Source: Mesorhizobium sp. ORS 3428
GTDB taxonomy: Bacteria; Pseudomonadota; Alphaproteobacteria; Rhizobiales; Rhizobiaceae
NCBI RefSeq assembly: GCF_001854785.1
Contig: NZ_MDFL01000135.1
Span: 18,005 to 24,161, forward strand
Reading direction: 5' to 3'
Length of the DNA: 6,157 nucleotides
In this document: positions 1-6,157 of the stretch, piece by piece
How the letters are laid out: the number at the start of each line of letters is the position of its first letter
Numbering within the stretch: position 1 is the first letter of the stretch
Made by a program: the position numbers and the translations under genes
The notes under the pieces: generated by a model
What the model saw: only the letters and a program-made list of their open reading frames with translations
What the model was told of the DNA's origin: nothing
Database searches by the model: none

Positions 1-1
1 G

Positions 2-1279
2 AGCGCGCGCCAGCTCAAGGAAGCGCTCAAGACCGCGACCGAGCGCAACGCTGCCGTCCTCATCCTTCAGCTCGACACGCCGGGCGGCCTGGTCACCTCG
101 ATGCGCGAGATGATTGCCGACATCCTGGCGTCCCGGATTCCCGTCATCGGCTATGTCGCGCCGGCCGGCGGCCATGCGGCGAGCGCGGGAACCTACATCC
201 TCTACGCCACCCATGTCGCGGCGATGGCGCCCGGCACCAATCTGGGGGCGGCGACGCCGATCGAGATCGGCACGCCGCCTCTGCTTCCCGGCGGCGAGAA
301 GGACGAGAAAGGCAACGGCCAGCCGTCCGGCGAAGCGATGATGGCCAAGGTGACCAATGACGCGGTGGCGCTCATCCGCTCGCTCGCCGAGCTGCGCGGG
401 CGCAACGGCGACTGGGGCGAGAAGGCCGTGCGCCAGGCGGCGAGCCTCTCGGCAAGCGCTGCGCTTGACCAGCATGTCATCGACTTCGTCGCCCGCGACA
501 CGGCCGAGCTGCTGCAACTGGCCGACGGCCGCACCGTCGATGTGGCCGGCAAGAAGGAGGTGCTGGCGACGAAGGGGCTGGCCGTCGTGCCGCTGGAGCC
601 CGGCTGGTTCATCCGGCTTCTCTCCGTCATCACCGATCCCAACGTCGCCGTCATCCTGATGCTGCTCGGCGTCTATGGCCTCGTCTTCGAGTTCCTCAGC
701 CCCGGCGCGGTGGCGCCCGGCGTCATCGGCACCACCTGCCTGGTGCTCGGCCTCTACGCGCTCGACCTGCTGCCGATCAACTATACCGGGCTCGCCCTGA
801 TGCTGCTCGGCGTCGCCTTCCTCATCATGGAGGCCTTCAATCCGACGGTCGTGATGGGACTCGGCGGCGTGGCCGCCTTCCTGCTCGGCTCCGCCATGCT
901 GCTCAAGGTCGAGGGGCCGGGCTTCGCCATATCCTGGGCGATCATCGGCCCCGCCGCCGTGCTGACGCTGGGGCTAGCGCTGCTCGCCGGCACCTATCTC
1001 TGGGCGGCGCGGCGCAGTCCGCCGCGCACCGGCGGCGAGGCCATGCGCGGCCTGTCCGTCGACATCCTCGACTGGGAAGGCGGCCAGGGCCACGTGCTGG
1101 CGCTCGGCGAACGCTGGCGGGCAAAGGCCGACGAGCCGATCGCGCCGGGGGATCGCGCCGAGGTGACCGCCGTCAGCGACCTCGTGCTGACGGTACGGCG
1201 GCGCAGTGCGGGGAAAGAGGGAGCGGCAGACAAGCGGGCAGGGAACGACGGGGCGGCAAACGACGGAGCAAAACAATGA
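2..1279 (+). CDS. nfeD: NfeD-family membrane serine protease (ClpP/SppA-like), 5'-truncated by the window edge
   Basis: This is the C-terminal 425 residues of a long-form NfeD protein. The reading frame is open from base 2, so the Met at 101 is internal: the residues before it contain the family motif LDTPGG (visible residues 24-29). The ClpP/SppA-like domain follows, with GGHAASAG placing the presumed nucleophile Ser at visible residue 61. A Lys at about 116 in AKVTND is the likely general base; that is my alignment from memory of the archaeal Ser-Lys dyad enzyme. After DPN (about 212-214) come four or five hydrophobic membrane segments (about 215-231, 241-257, 263-279, 285-301 and 308-335). 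A C-terminal soluble OB-fold (NfeD) domain at about 351-403 ends in LVLTVRRR, followed by a charged Ala/Gly/Asp tail. Family members are usually a few tens of residues longer at the N terminus, including a signal peptide, which must lie upstream of the window. The stop overlaps the slipin start (ATGA), so the two are probably cotranscribed. Known members cleave slipin-type partners; that this one does so is inferred. Confidence 0.95.
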   Translation, partial: SARQLKEALKTATERNAAVLILQLDTPGGLVTSMREMIADILASRIPVIGYVAPAGGHAASAGTYILYATHVAAMAPGTNLGAATPIEIGTPPLLPGGEKDEKGNGQPSGEAMMAKVTNDAVALIRSLAELRGRNGDWGEKAVRQAASLSASAALDQHVIDFVARDTAELLQLADGRTVDVAGKKEVLATKGLAVVPLEPGWFIRLLSVITDPNVAVILMLLGVYGLVFEFLSPGAVAPGVIGTTCLVLGLYALDLLPINYTGLALMLLGVAFLIMEAFNPTVVMGLGGVAAFLLGSAMLLKVEGPGFAISWAIIGPAAVLTLGLALLAGTYLWAARRSPPRTGGEAMRGLSVDILDWEGGQGHVLALGERWRAKADEPIAPGDRAEVTAVSDLVLTVRRRSAGKEGAADKRAGNDGAANDGAKQ

Positions 1280-2049
1280 TGGTCGGTTATGTGGCCTATC
1301 TGGTCCTTGCGCTGCTGGTGATCATGTTCCTGACGGCGGCCATCCGCATCCTCAGGGAGTATGAGCGCGGCGTGGTCTTCACGCTCGGCCGCTTCACCGG
1401 GGTCAAGGGGCCGGGCCTCATCCTGCTGGTTCCCTTCATCCAGCAGATGGTGCGGGTGGACCTGCGCGTGGTGGTGCAGGACGTGCCGCCGCAGGACGTC
1501 ATCTCGCGCGACAACGTCTCGGTGAAGGTCAACGCGGTACTCTATTTCCGCATCGTCGACGCCGAGCGGGCGATCATCCAGGTGGAGGACTTCCTGACCG
1601 CCACCAACCAGCTGGCGCAGACCACGCTGCGCTCGGTGCTCGGCAAGCACGAGCTCGACGAGATGCTGGCCGAGCGCGACAAGCTCAACAACGACATCCA
1701 GGAGATCCTCGACCAGCGCACCGACGCCTGGGGCATCAAGGTCTCCAATGTCGAGATCAAGCATGTCGACCTGAACGAGAGCATGATCCGCGCCATCGCC
1801 AAGCAGGCCGAGGCGGAGCGGCTGCGGCGCGCCAAGGTCATCAACGCCGACGGCGAGCAGCAGGCCGCCGCGAAACTGGTCGAGGCCGGCCGCATGCTGG
1901 CTGCCGAGCCGCAGGCCATGCAGCTGCGCTATTTCGAGGCCCTGCAGGACATCGCCGGTGAGCGCTCCTCCACGGTGGTCTTCCCGCTGCCGGTGGACCT
2001 GCTGCGACATTTCGGAAAGCGGGAGGGTGGAGATGGCGCAAGCGGCTGA
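1276..2049 (+). CDS. Slipin: stomatin/prohibitin-like SPFH-domain membrane protein
   Basis: This complete 257-residue protein has one N-terminal hydrophobic segment (about residues 3-26) and then an SPFH/Band 7 domain. It opens with [12 protein letters not shown] (29-40), a GPGL turn (45-48) and the repeated [13 protein letters not shown] strands. Typical slipin blocks follow: a TTLRS...[10 protein letters not shown] segment, [12 protein letters not shown] and a helical Ala/Glu-rich stretch ([11 protein letters not shown]) that would form the oligomerisation coil. The length is normal for bacterial slipins. Such proteins assemble into membrane-bound rings or scaffolds; the specific cellular role here is unknown. 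The start at 1276 is supported by GGAG at 1265-1268, seven bases upstream. A second ATG follows immediately at 1279, so the true start could be one codon later. The ATGA overlap with the NfeD gene makes translational coupling likely. This is a slipin, not HflK/HflC: it is shorter, stands alone and pairs with NfeD. Confidence 0.95.
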   Translation: MMVGYVAYLVLALLVIMFLTAAIRILREYERGVVFTLGRFTGVKGPGLILLVPFIQQMVRVDLRVVVQDVPPQDVISRDNVSVKVNAVLYFRIVDAERAIIQVEDFLTATNQLAQTTLRSVLGKHELDEMLAERDKLNNDIQEILDQRTDAWGIKVSNVEIKHVDLNESMIRAIAKQAEAERLRRAKVINADGEQQAAAKLVEAGRMLAAEPQAMQLRYFEALQDIAGERSSTVVFPLPVDLLRHFGKREGGDGASG

Positions 2050-2065
2050 GCGAAAGGTGGGAGGC

Positions 2066-2126
2066 CGCCGAAGCTGCTGATCTCCCCCCAAGTGGGGGAG
2101 ATGCCCGGCAGGGCAGAGGGGGGCGC
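2066..2126 (+). repeat. Left arm of inverted 61-bp intergenic repeat (two hairpins)
   Basis: This matches the reverse complement of 2335-2395 at 57 of 61 positions by hand alignment. It holds two consecutive hairpins. The first has a 9-bp perfect stem (ATCTCCCCC at 2080-2088 with GGGGGAGAT at 2094-2102) and loop CAAGT. The second has a 4-bp stem (GCCC at 2103-2106 with GGGC at 2111-2114) and loop GGCA. A G-run and CGC (2118-2126) close the unit. It begins 17 bases after the slipin stop, so it would lie in the 3' untranslated part of that message. The sequence style is that of a dispersed rhizobial intergenic element, though copies elsewhere in the genome cannot be seen from here. Confidence 0.9.
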
Positions 2127-2179
2127 TGTCCCACCGGCATCTCAGCGCTTGGGTTGCTCGCCCCCATTAGAGGCGCGGT

Positions 2180-2194
2180 GGCCGCGAAGCGGCC
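2180..2194. repeat. Perfect 6-bp hairpin, GGCCGC/GCGGCC with GAA loop
   Basis: GGCCGC (2180-2185) and GCGGCC (2189-2194) pair perfectly around GAA. It sits inside the inverted-repeat island with no T-run after it. It is probably one module of the mosaic element. In sequence this GC-rich a 6-bp palindrome can also arise by chance, so its meaning rests mainly on the context. Confidence 0.55.
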
Positions 2195-2258
2195 GGAGAC
2201 GGGGCCCGCGACCTTGGCGGGTTAAGTCCTAATCCTACGGAACTCTTCCCCTCTCCGT

Positions 2259-2273
2259 CTCGGCTTCGCCGAG
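2259..2273. repeat. Perfect 6-bp hairpin, CTCGGC/GCCGAG with TTC loop
   Basis: CTCGGC (2259-2264) pairs with GCCGAG (2268-2273) around TTC. It is immediately followed by a longer imperfect hairpin at 2277-2303. The surrounding pyrimidine-rich text (CCCCTCTCCGT before it, CCACCTCTCCCCC after it) is familiar to me from dispersed rhizobial intergenic repeats; this is recognition of style, not a search result. Confidence 0.6.
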
Positions 2274-2276
2274 CCA

Positions 2277-2303
2277 CCTCTCCCCCACTTCGTGGCGGCG
2301 AGG
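2277..2303. repeat. Imperfect 12-bp hairpin related to the flanking repeat arms
   Basis: CCTCTCCCCCAC (2277-2288) can pair with GTGGCGGCGAGG (2292-2303) around TTC, with two mismatches (2284/2296 and 2281/2299). Eleven bases, CTCCCCCACTT (2280-2290), are identical to 2361-2371 in the right arm. This looks like a third, more diverged member of the same hairpin family, in which only one side of the stem has kept the arm sequence. Confidence 0.6.
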
Positions 2304-2334
2304 AACCCGAGCTGAATCGATGCCGCGTTCCTTC

Positions 2335-2395
2335 GCGCCCCCCTCTGGCCTGCCGGCCATCTCCCCCACTTGGGGGGAGATCGGCAGTTTCGGCG
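2335..2395 (-). repeat. Right arm of inverted 61-bp intergenic repeat (two hairpins)
   Basis: Read on the minus strand, this is the second copy of the 61-bp unit. The 9-bp C-run/G-run stem and CAAGT loop are conserved exactly. The second stem is GGCC/GGCC (2355-2358 with 2347-2350) where the left arm has GCCC/GGGC. The four differences between copies pair 2073/2388, 2078/2383, 2104/2357 and 2113/2348. The last two are the two sides of a single base pair, so pairing is kept. On the minus strand it starts 8 bases after the end of the paoC-like gene, so it is oriented to that gene as the left arm is to the slipin gene. Confidence 0.9.
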
Positions 2396-2403
2396 CCGGC
2401 GCC

Positions 2404-4692
2404 CTAAATCAACTTCTCCAGCGTGATCGGCAGGTCCCGCACCCTTTTCCCCGTCGCGTGGAACACCGCATTCGCGATTGCCGGCGCCACGCCGACGATG
2501 CCGAGCTCGCCCACGCCCTTGCCGCCGAGGGCGGAGGAATGCGGGTCGGGGATGCCGACCGAGATCGTCTGGATGTCGGGGATGTCGGCATTGGTCGGCA
2601 GCATGTAGTCGGCGAGGTTGCCGTTGACGATGCGGCCGTGGCGGCGGTCGACGATGCCTTCCTCGAGCAGCGCCTGGCCGATGCCCATGATGATGCCGCC
2701 CTTCCACTGGCTCTCGGCCAGCTTCGGGTTGTAGAGCCGGCCGGAATCCAGCGCCGACACCACGCGCGAGACGCGCACCGTGCCGAAATCCTCGTCGACG
2801 CGCACCTCGACGAAATGCGCGCACCAGGAATGGCGCGAATAGTCGCCCTCGGTGTGCGGCAGCGCCATGGCGATGGTGGTGTAGTTGTTGTAGCGCTGCT
2901 CCGGCGTGAAGCTCGCCGGAACGGTGTCGCCCTTGGCTTCGATCCCCTCCCGGCCGAGCGCCGACAGGAGCTCGCTGATCGACAGCTCCGGCCCCTCGCC
3001 GCGCGGCGAGGCGATGCGGCCCTCCTTCACGACAAGCGTGTTCGCCTGCAGCCCATGGAAGGGCGAGCGCGGATCGGAGAGGGCGAGCCCGATCAGCTCG
3101 TCCAGCGCCTGGCTCGCCGCCTTGTGGACGGCGCCGGTCATGATGCCGGCGAGCCGCGAGCCGCCGGTCACGCCGGCCCGGGCGAGGCGCGAGTCGCCGA
3201 GCTTGACCAGGACCCGCTCCACCGGAACGCCGAGCGTCTCGGCCGCGGTCTGCGCCAGGATCGTGTAGGTGCCCTGGCCCATGTCGATGGAGGAGCTTTC
3301 GACCTCGACCGAACCGTCGGAGAGCAGCTTCACCACCGCCTCGCCATAGGCGCGCCGCACCGGATAGGTGCCGGCCGCCATGCCCCAGCCGATGAGGTGA
3401 TGGCCGTCGCGCATCGAGCGCGGCTCGGCCGAGCGCTTCGCCCAGCCGAAGGCTTCCGCGCCGGCGGCGAAGGCCTCGCGCAATTGCCTGGTCGACCACG
3501 CCTTCTTGGTGTGCGGGTCCTGCTCGGCATAGTTGATCAGCCGCATCTCCAGCGGGTCCAGCCCAAGCTCATAAGCGAGCTCGTCGATGGCGCATTCGAT
3601 GCCGAAGGCGCTGGGGTTCTCGCCCGGCGCGCGTTTTGCCCCCGGTACCACCGTGTTCACCCGCACGACATTCTGCTTCGAGGAGAAGTTGGGCGTGGCA
3701 TACATGATCGAGGTGACGGCGCCGAGCGGCTCGACCCACGTGCCGTCGACCGCCGTCTCGTTGACGCCGCGATGCACGATCGACTGGATCTTGCCGTTTC
3801 TGTCGGCGCCGATCGCGACGGTCTGCCGGGTGGCCGCGCGGCCGCCATAGGAGGTGAAATTCTGCGGACGCGTCAGCACCAGCTTCACCGGCCGTCCGAG
3901 CATCTTTGCCGCCGCCGCCGCGACCGCGCTGTGCGCGAGCGCCAGCGCCTTCGAGCCGAAGCCGCCGCCGATATAGGGCGAGACCAGCCGCACTTTCTCG
4001 AACGGTATGCCGAACCATTCCGCATAGGTGCGCGCCATGCCGTCCAGCCACTGGCTGGGCTCCCAGACGGTGAGCTCGTCCCCTTCCCAGCGGGCGATCA
4101 GCCCGTGCGGCTCCATCGCCGCCTGGAACTCGCGCGGCGTGTTGTAGGCCGCGCAGATGCGCACCGGCGCCTCGGCAAAGGTGGCTTCGGCGTCGCCCCA
4201 TTCCTTGGTCATGGCGTCGATCGGGATGCCGTCGCCGCCGTCGCCGAGGTCGACGATCGCCGGCGCCTCGTCATAGCTGACCTTGACCAGCGCCGCCGCG
4301 GCGACCGCCTGTTCGAAGGTCTCGGCCACGACCGCCGCGACATGCTGGCCCGAATAGGTGACCTCGCGGGCGAGGGGGCAGTAGGTTTTTCTGGATGGCG
4401 GGCTGCCGAACCAGTCCGAGGCGCCCCTCAGTTCCATGATGGTGTCGGGCGTCAGCACGGCGAGCACGCCGGGCGCTGTCTCCGCCGCCCTGCTGTCGAT
4501 CGCGGTGACCTTGCCGGCGGCGATTGTTGCGCCGATCAGCACCGCATGCGTCAACCCTTCGAGCTGCTGTTCGAAGGCGTAATGCGCCGCACCCGTGATC
4601 TTGGCCGGGCCGTCGACGCGCGACAGCCTTCCGCCGACGGCTTCGAGGCGCGCGCTGTCCGACGCTGCGTGTTTCATCTCATGAACGGTCAT
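2404..4692 (-). CDS. paoC: Aldehyde oxidoreductase molybdenum-cofactor subunit (PaoC-like, xanthine oxidase family)
   Basis: This is a complete 762-residue large subunit of a molybdenum hydroxylase. It binds the molybdopterin cofactor and performs the oxidation. An N-terminal a/b hammerhead domain (about residues 20-145, starting at RVDGPAKITGAAHYAF) is followed by the two cofactor-binding domains. Landmarks are GGGFGSK (242-248), RAPGE (354-358, with the Arg expected near the substrate in PaoC), MGQGTYT (471-477), TGGSR (509-513) and GGKGVGE (723-729), whose Glu729 fits the family's catalytic glutamate. E. coli PaoC is similar in length (about 730). No signal peptide is evident; in PaoABC the export signal is on the small subunit. 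The start at 4692 is supported by GGAG (complement of 4700-4703) seven bases upstream and by a 4-bp ATGA overlap with the FAD gene. The natural substrate cannot be read from sequence; aldehydes are the best guess from the partner subunits. Confidence 0.93.
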   Translation of the reverse strand: MTVHEMKHAASDSARLEAVGGRLSRVDGPAKITGAAHYAFEQQLEGLTHAVLIGATIAAGKVTAIDSRAAETAPGVLAVLTPDTIMELRGASDWFGSPPSRKTYCPLAREVTYSGQHVAAVVAETFEQAVAAAALVKVSYDEAPAIVDLGDGGDGIPIDAMTKEWGDAEATFAEAPVRICAAYNTPREFQAAMEPHGLIARWEGDELTVWEPSQWLDGMARTYAEWFGIPFEKVRLVSPYIGGGFGSKALALAHSAVAAAAAKMLGRPVKLVLTRPQNFTSYGGRAATRQTVAIGADRNGKIQSIVHRGVNETAVDGTWVEPLGAVTSIMYATPNFSSKQNVVRVNTVVPGAKRAPGENPSAFGIECAIDELAYELGLDPLEMRLINYAEQDPHTKKAWSTRQLREAFAAGAEAFGWAKRSAEPRSMRDGHHLIGWGMAAGTYPVRRAYGEAVVKLLSDGSVEVESSSIDMGQGTYTILAQTAAETLGVPVERVLVKLGDSRLARAGVTGGSRLAGIMTGAVHKAASQALDELIGLALSDPRSPFHGLQANTLVVKEGRIASPRGEGPELSISELLSALGREGIEAKGDTVPASFTPEQRYNNYTTIAMALPHTEGDYSRHSWCAHFVEVRVDEDFGTVRVSRVVSALDSGRLYNPKLAESQWKGGIIMGIGQALLEEGIVDRRHGRIVNGNLADYMLPTNADIPDIQTISVGIPDPHSSALGGKGVGELGIVGVAPAIANAVFHATGKRVRDLPITLEKLI

Positions 4693-5672
4693 GCCGTCTC
4701 TCCCAATTTGAGGATGGCTCTGGCGACAACGCGAGGGGCAAGCGCGATCTTGTAGTGGTTGGCGCCGTGGTCGACTGCGCCCTCCATGGCGAGCTCGCTC
4801 GCCTTGCGCACGGTGGCCTCGTCGAGCGGCTTGCCCTTCAGCGCCTCCTCGACGGCGCGCGCCCGCCAGGGCTTGGTGGCGACGCCGCCGAGCGCGACGC
4901 GGATATCGCGGATGGTGCGGCCGTCACCCTCGAGCTCCAGCCCGACGGCGGCGCTCGCCGCGGCGAATTCATAGGACTGGCGGTCGCGCACCTTGAGATA
5001 GGTCGAGCGTCTGGCAGCCGCCGAACCCGGGATCTCGATCGCCGTGATCACCTCGCCCGGGCGGATGTCATGCTCCTGCTCGGCCGTGGCGCCGGGGGCG
5101 AGGAAGAAGTCCTCGACCTTGAGCTTCCGCTCGCCGAGATCGACTTCGGCGTCGAAGGCGACGAGCGCTATGGCGAGGTCGCCCGGATAGGTGGCGATGC
5201 AGGCCTCGCTGACGCCCAGCACCGCTTGGCCGCGCGTCACGCCGCCGATCGCCGAGCAGCCGCTGCCCGGCGTGCGCTTGTTGCAGGCCGGGAAGTTTTG
5301 CGGATCGCGGAAGTAGGGACAGCGCGTGCGCTGCATCAGATTGCCGCCGATGGTCGCCATGTTGCGGAGCTGCGCCGAGGCCGCCTGCCAGAGCGCTTCC
5401 GAGACCGCCGGGAAATGGCTTTTCACCTGGCTATGGTCGGCGACATGGCTCATCCTGGCCAGGGCGCCGATCACCGCGCGCTCGGCGCTGACATCGATGG
5501 CGTTGAGCCCCTCGATATGGCTGATGTCGATGACGGTGGCAGGTTCCACGACGCCGCATTTGGCGAGGTCGACCAATGTCGTGCCGCCGGCAAGCAGCAT
5601 GGCGCCGGGAAGCACGGCCGCATTGCGCGCGGCCTCGACGCTGTCGGCGCGGAGGTAGAAGAAATCCTTCAT
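4689..5672 (-). CDS. paoB: Aldehyde oxidoreductase FAD subunit with extra [4Fe-4S] cysteines (PaoB-like)
   Basis: This 327-residue protein starts MKDFFYLRAD. It is the medium subunit that passes electrons from the iron-sulfur subunit to FAD. The FAD-binding signatures AGGTTLVDLAK (28-38) and ATIGGNLMQR (106-115) are present, followed by a C-terminal CO dehydrogenase flavoprotein-type domain. Four cysteines at 118 (RCPYFRD), 130 (ACNKR), 139 (GSGCS) and 158 (EACIATYPGD) match the insertion that binds an additional [4Fe-4S] cluster in E. coli PaoB. This is the best evidence for a PaoABC-type aldehyde oxidoreductase. Length is close to PaoB (about 318). The reading frame stays open upstream to 6008, but that stretch overlaps the iron-sulfur gene and does not resemble protein. 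The start at 5672 has GGGAG (complement of 5681-5685) eight bases upstream and overlaps the previous stop by ATGA. Its own stop overlaps the PaoC-like start in the same way. Confidence 0.93.
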   Translation of the reverse strand: MKDFFYLRADSVEAARNAAVLPGAMLLAGGTTLVDLAKCGVVEPATVIDISHIEGLNAIDVSAERAVIGALARMSHVADHSQVKSHFPAVSEALWQAASAQLRNMATIGGNLMQRTRCPYFRDPQNFPACNKRTPGSGCSAIGGVTRGQAVLGVSEACIATYPGDLAIALVAFDAEVDLGERKLKVEDFFLAPGATAEQEHDIRPGEVITAIEIPGSAAARRSTYLKVRDRQSYEFAAASAAVGLELEGDGRTIRDIRVALGGVATKPWRARAVEEALKGKPLDEATVRKASELAMEGAVDHGANHYKIALAPRVVARAILKLGETA

Positions 5673-6157
5673 GAGCGGAGCTCCCTGGCTGCCTGGCGGA
5701 CGGCGGCGACGATGTGCGGATAGGCGCCGCAGCGGCACAGATTGCCGGCCATGTATTCGCGGATTTCCTCGTCGGAGCCGGCATGGCCTTCGCGGATGCA
5801 GGCGACCGCCGACATGATCTGTCCCGGCGTGCAATAGCCGCACTGGAAGGCGTCCTGTTCGAGGAAGGCCGCCTGCACGGCATTGAGCGTGCCGTCCTCG
5901 TCGGCCAGCCCCTCGATGGTTGTGATCGAGCGGCCCTCGACCTGTGCCGCCAATGTCAGGCAGGCCAGCACCCTTTGGCCGTCGACATGCACGGTGCAGG
6001 CGCCGCACTGGCCCTGGTCGCAGCCCTTCTTGGTGCCGGTCAGATGCAGCCGCTCGCGCAGCGCATCGAGCAGCGTCACGCGCGGCTCGATGTCCAGCGC
6101 ATGATCGCGCCCGTTGATGGTGAGGTGGATGGAAAGCGTGGTGGGACTGATGGTGGC
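5669..6157 (-). CDS. paoA: Aldehyde oxidoreductase [2Fe-2S] subunit (PaoA-like), 5'-truncated by the window edge
   Basis: The visible 162 residues are the C-terminal part of the small subunit, which carries two [2Fe-2S] clusters and relays electrons from molybdenum to FAD. The ferredoxin-like cluster is C-x4-C-x2-C-x11-C (visible Cys 46, 51, 54, 66; CDQGQCGACTVHVDG). The helical second cluster is C-x2-C-x31-C-x-C (Cys 106, 109, 141, 143; QCGYC and CRCGAY). The frame is open to the window edge and the extra residues (SIHLTINGRDHALDIEPR) are good family sequence, so the GTG at 6079 is internal. E. coli PaoA is about 229 residues with an N-terminal twin-arginine signal; whether one exists here, and thus whether the enzyme is periplasmic, lies outside the window. 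It is the first visible gene of the operon and overlaps the FAD gene by 4 bp. Any promoter would be further right. Confidence 0.93.
   Translation of the reverse strand, partial: ATISPTTLSIHLTINGRDHALDIEPRVTLLDALRERLHLTGTKKGCDQGQCGACTVHVDGQRVLACLTLAAQVEGRSITTIEGLADEDGTLNAVQAAFLEQDAFQCGYCTPGQIMSAVACIREGHAGSDEEIREYMAGNLCRCGAYPHIVAAVRQAARELRS

Larger units (their letters stand above)
2050..2403. other. Non-coding gap between convergent genes, packed with repeats and hairpins
   Basis: These 354 bases separate the slipin stop (+) from the TAG stop of the molybdenum subunit (-), so both neighbours read into the gap. I see no credible gene here. The stretch is bounded by two inverted 61-bp repeat arms and contains three further hairpins (2180-2194, 2259-2273, 2277-2303). 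A perfect 12-bp palindrome, GGCGCCGGCGCC (2392-2403), lies directly against the TAG stop codon. The layout resembles the mosaic intergenic repeats common in rhizobial genomes. None of the hairpins is followed by a clear T-run, so a textbook intrinsic terminator is not visible. The hairpins may nevertheless end or stabilise both converging transcripts. Confidence 0.85.

Noticed and set aside
101..103. ATG at 101 as the start of the NfeD gene
   Set aside because: The frame is open upstream to the window edge and encodes the conserved LDTPGG motif, so this Met is internal.
994..2091. Minus-strand open frame (365 codons) across the NfeD and slipin genes
   Set aside because: It spans two well-supported plus-strand genes, is His/Asp/Leu-rich and resembles no protein family; an antisense shadow.
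2066..2395. CRISPR array or insertion sequence in the intergenic region
   Set aside because: There are only two main copies, in inverted orientation, with no regular spacers. No transposase and no target-site duplication were found.
2222..3499. Minus-strand open frame in another phase inside the paoC-like gene, running into the repeats
   Set aside because: The translation is Arg/Gly/Ala low-complexity sequence, and the true frame carries all the molybdenum-subunit motifs.
2320..4755. Very long plus-strand open frame (811 codons) opposite the paoC-like gene
   Set aside because: It is longer than the real gene but its translation is rich in Arg, Asp, His and Ala without any family motif, and it spans the repeat arm. 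It is the usual antisense shadow of a GC-rich gene.
4755..5723. Long plus-strand open frame opposite the paoB-like gene
   Set aside because: It lies opposite well-matched FAD-subunit sequence, has low-complexity Arg/Ala/Asp composition and no recognisable domain.
4689..6008. Extended 439-residue version of the FAD subunit, hinting at a fusion
   Set aside because: The extra 112 residues are Arg/Gly-rich out-of-frame translation of the iron-sulfur gene. The Met at 5672 has a good ribosome-binding site and an ATGA overlap.
6077..6079. GTG at 6079 (minus strand) as the start of the iron-sulfur subunit
   Set aside because: The 26 codons upstream in frame encode the expected first beta strands of the ferredoxin domain, so the gene continues past the window edge.

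Overview
The window is GC-rich and coding-dense. It looks like a chromosomal segment from an alphaproteobacterium of the Rhizobiales, probably Mesorhizobium-like. The lineage guess rests on strong third-position G/C bias, on the rhizobial style of the intergenic repeats (C-run/G-run hairpins with a CAAGT loop), and on the gene families. It is inference from style; no database was searched.

Layout. Positions 2-1279 (+) hold the 3' part of a membrane-bound NfeD-family serine protease, whose 5' end lies outside the window. It overlaps by 4 bp a complete stomatin-like SPFH protein (slipin) at 1276-2049 (+). Positions 2050-2403 are a non-coding gap between two converging transcription units. The gap is filled with hairpins and bounded by two inverted copies of a 61-bp repeat. 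Positions 2404-6157 (-) hold a three-gene operon transcribed right to left: an iron-sulfur subunit (paoA-like, 5' end outside the window), a FAD subunit (paoB-like) and a molybdenum-cofactor subunit (paoC-like).

How the genes work together. NfeD and slipin form a classic bacterial and archaeal pair. The slipin is thought to scaffold membrane microdomains, and NfeD contributes a ClpP/SppA-like protease domain plus a C-terminal OB-fold domain. The three minus-strand genes encode one enzyme of the xanthine oxidase family. The FAD subunit carries four cysteines in the pattern of the extra [4Fe-4S] cluster of E. coli PaoB. This points to a PaoABC-type aldehyde oxidoreductase rather than a true xanthine dehydrogenase. 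All three gene junctions within the two units are 4-bp ATGA overlaps, which suggests translational coupling.

The gene content is ordinary and I see no undescribed multi-gene system. The most interesting signal is in the intergenic repeats: the two copies differ at only four of 61 positions, and two of those four are the paired partners of one stem base pair (C-G in one copy, G-C in the other). This is a compensatory change and suggests that the folded structure is maintained.
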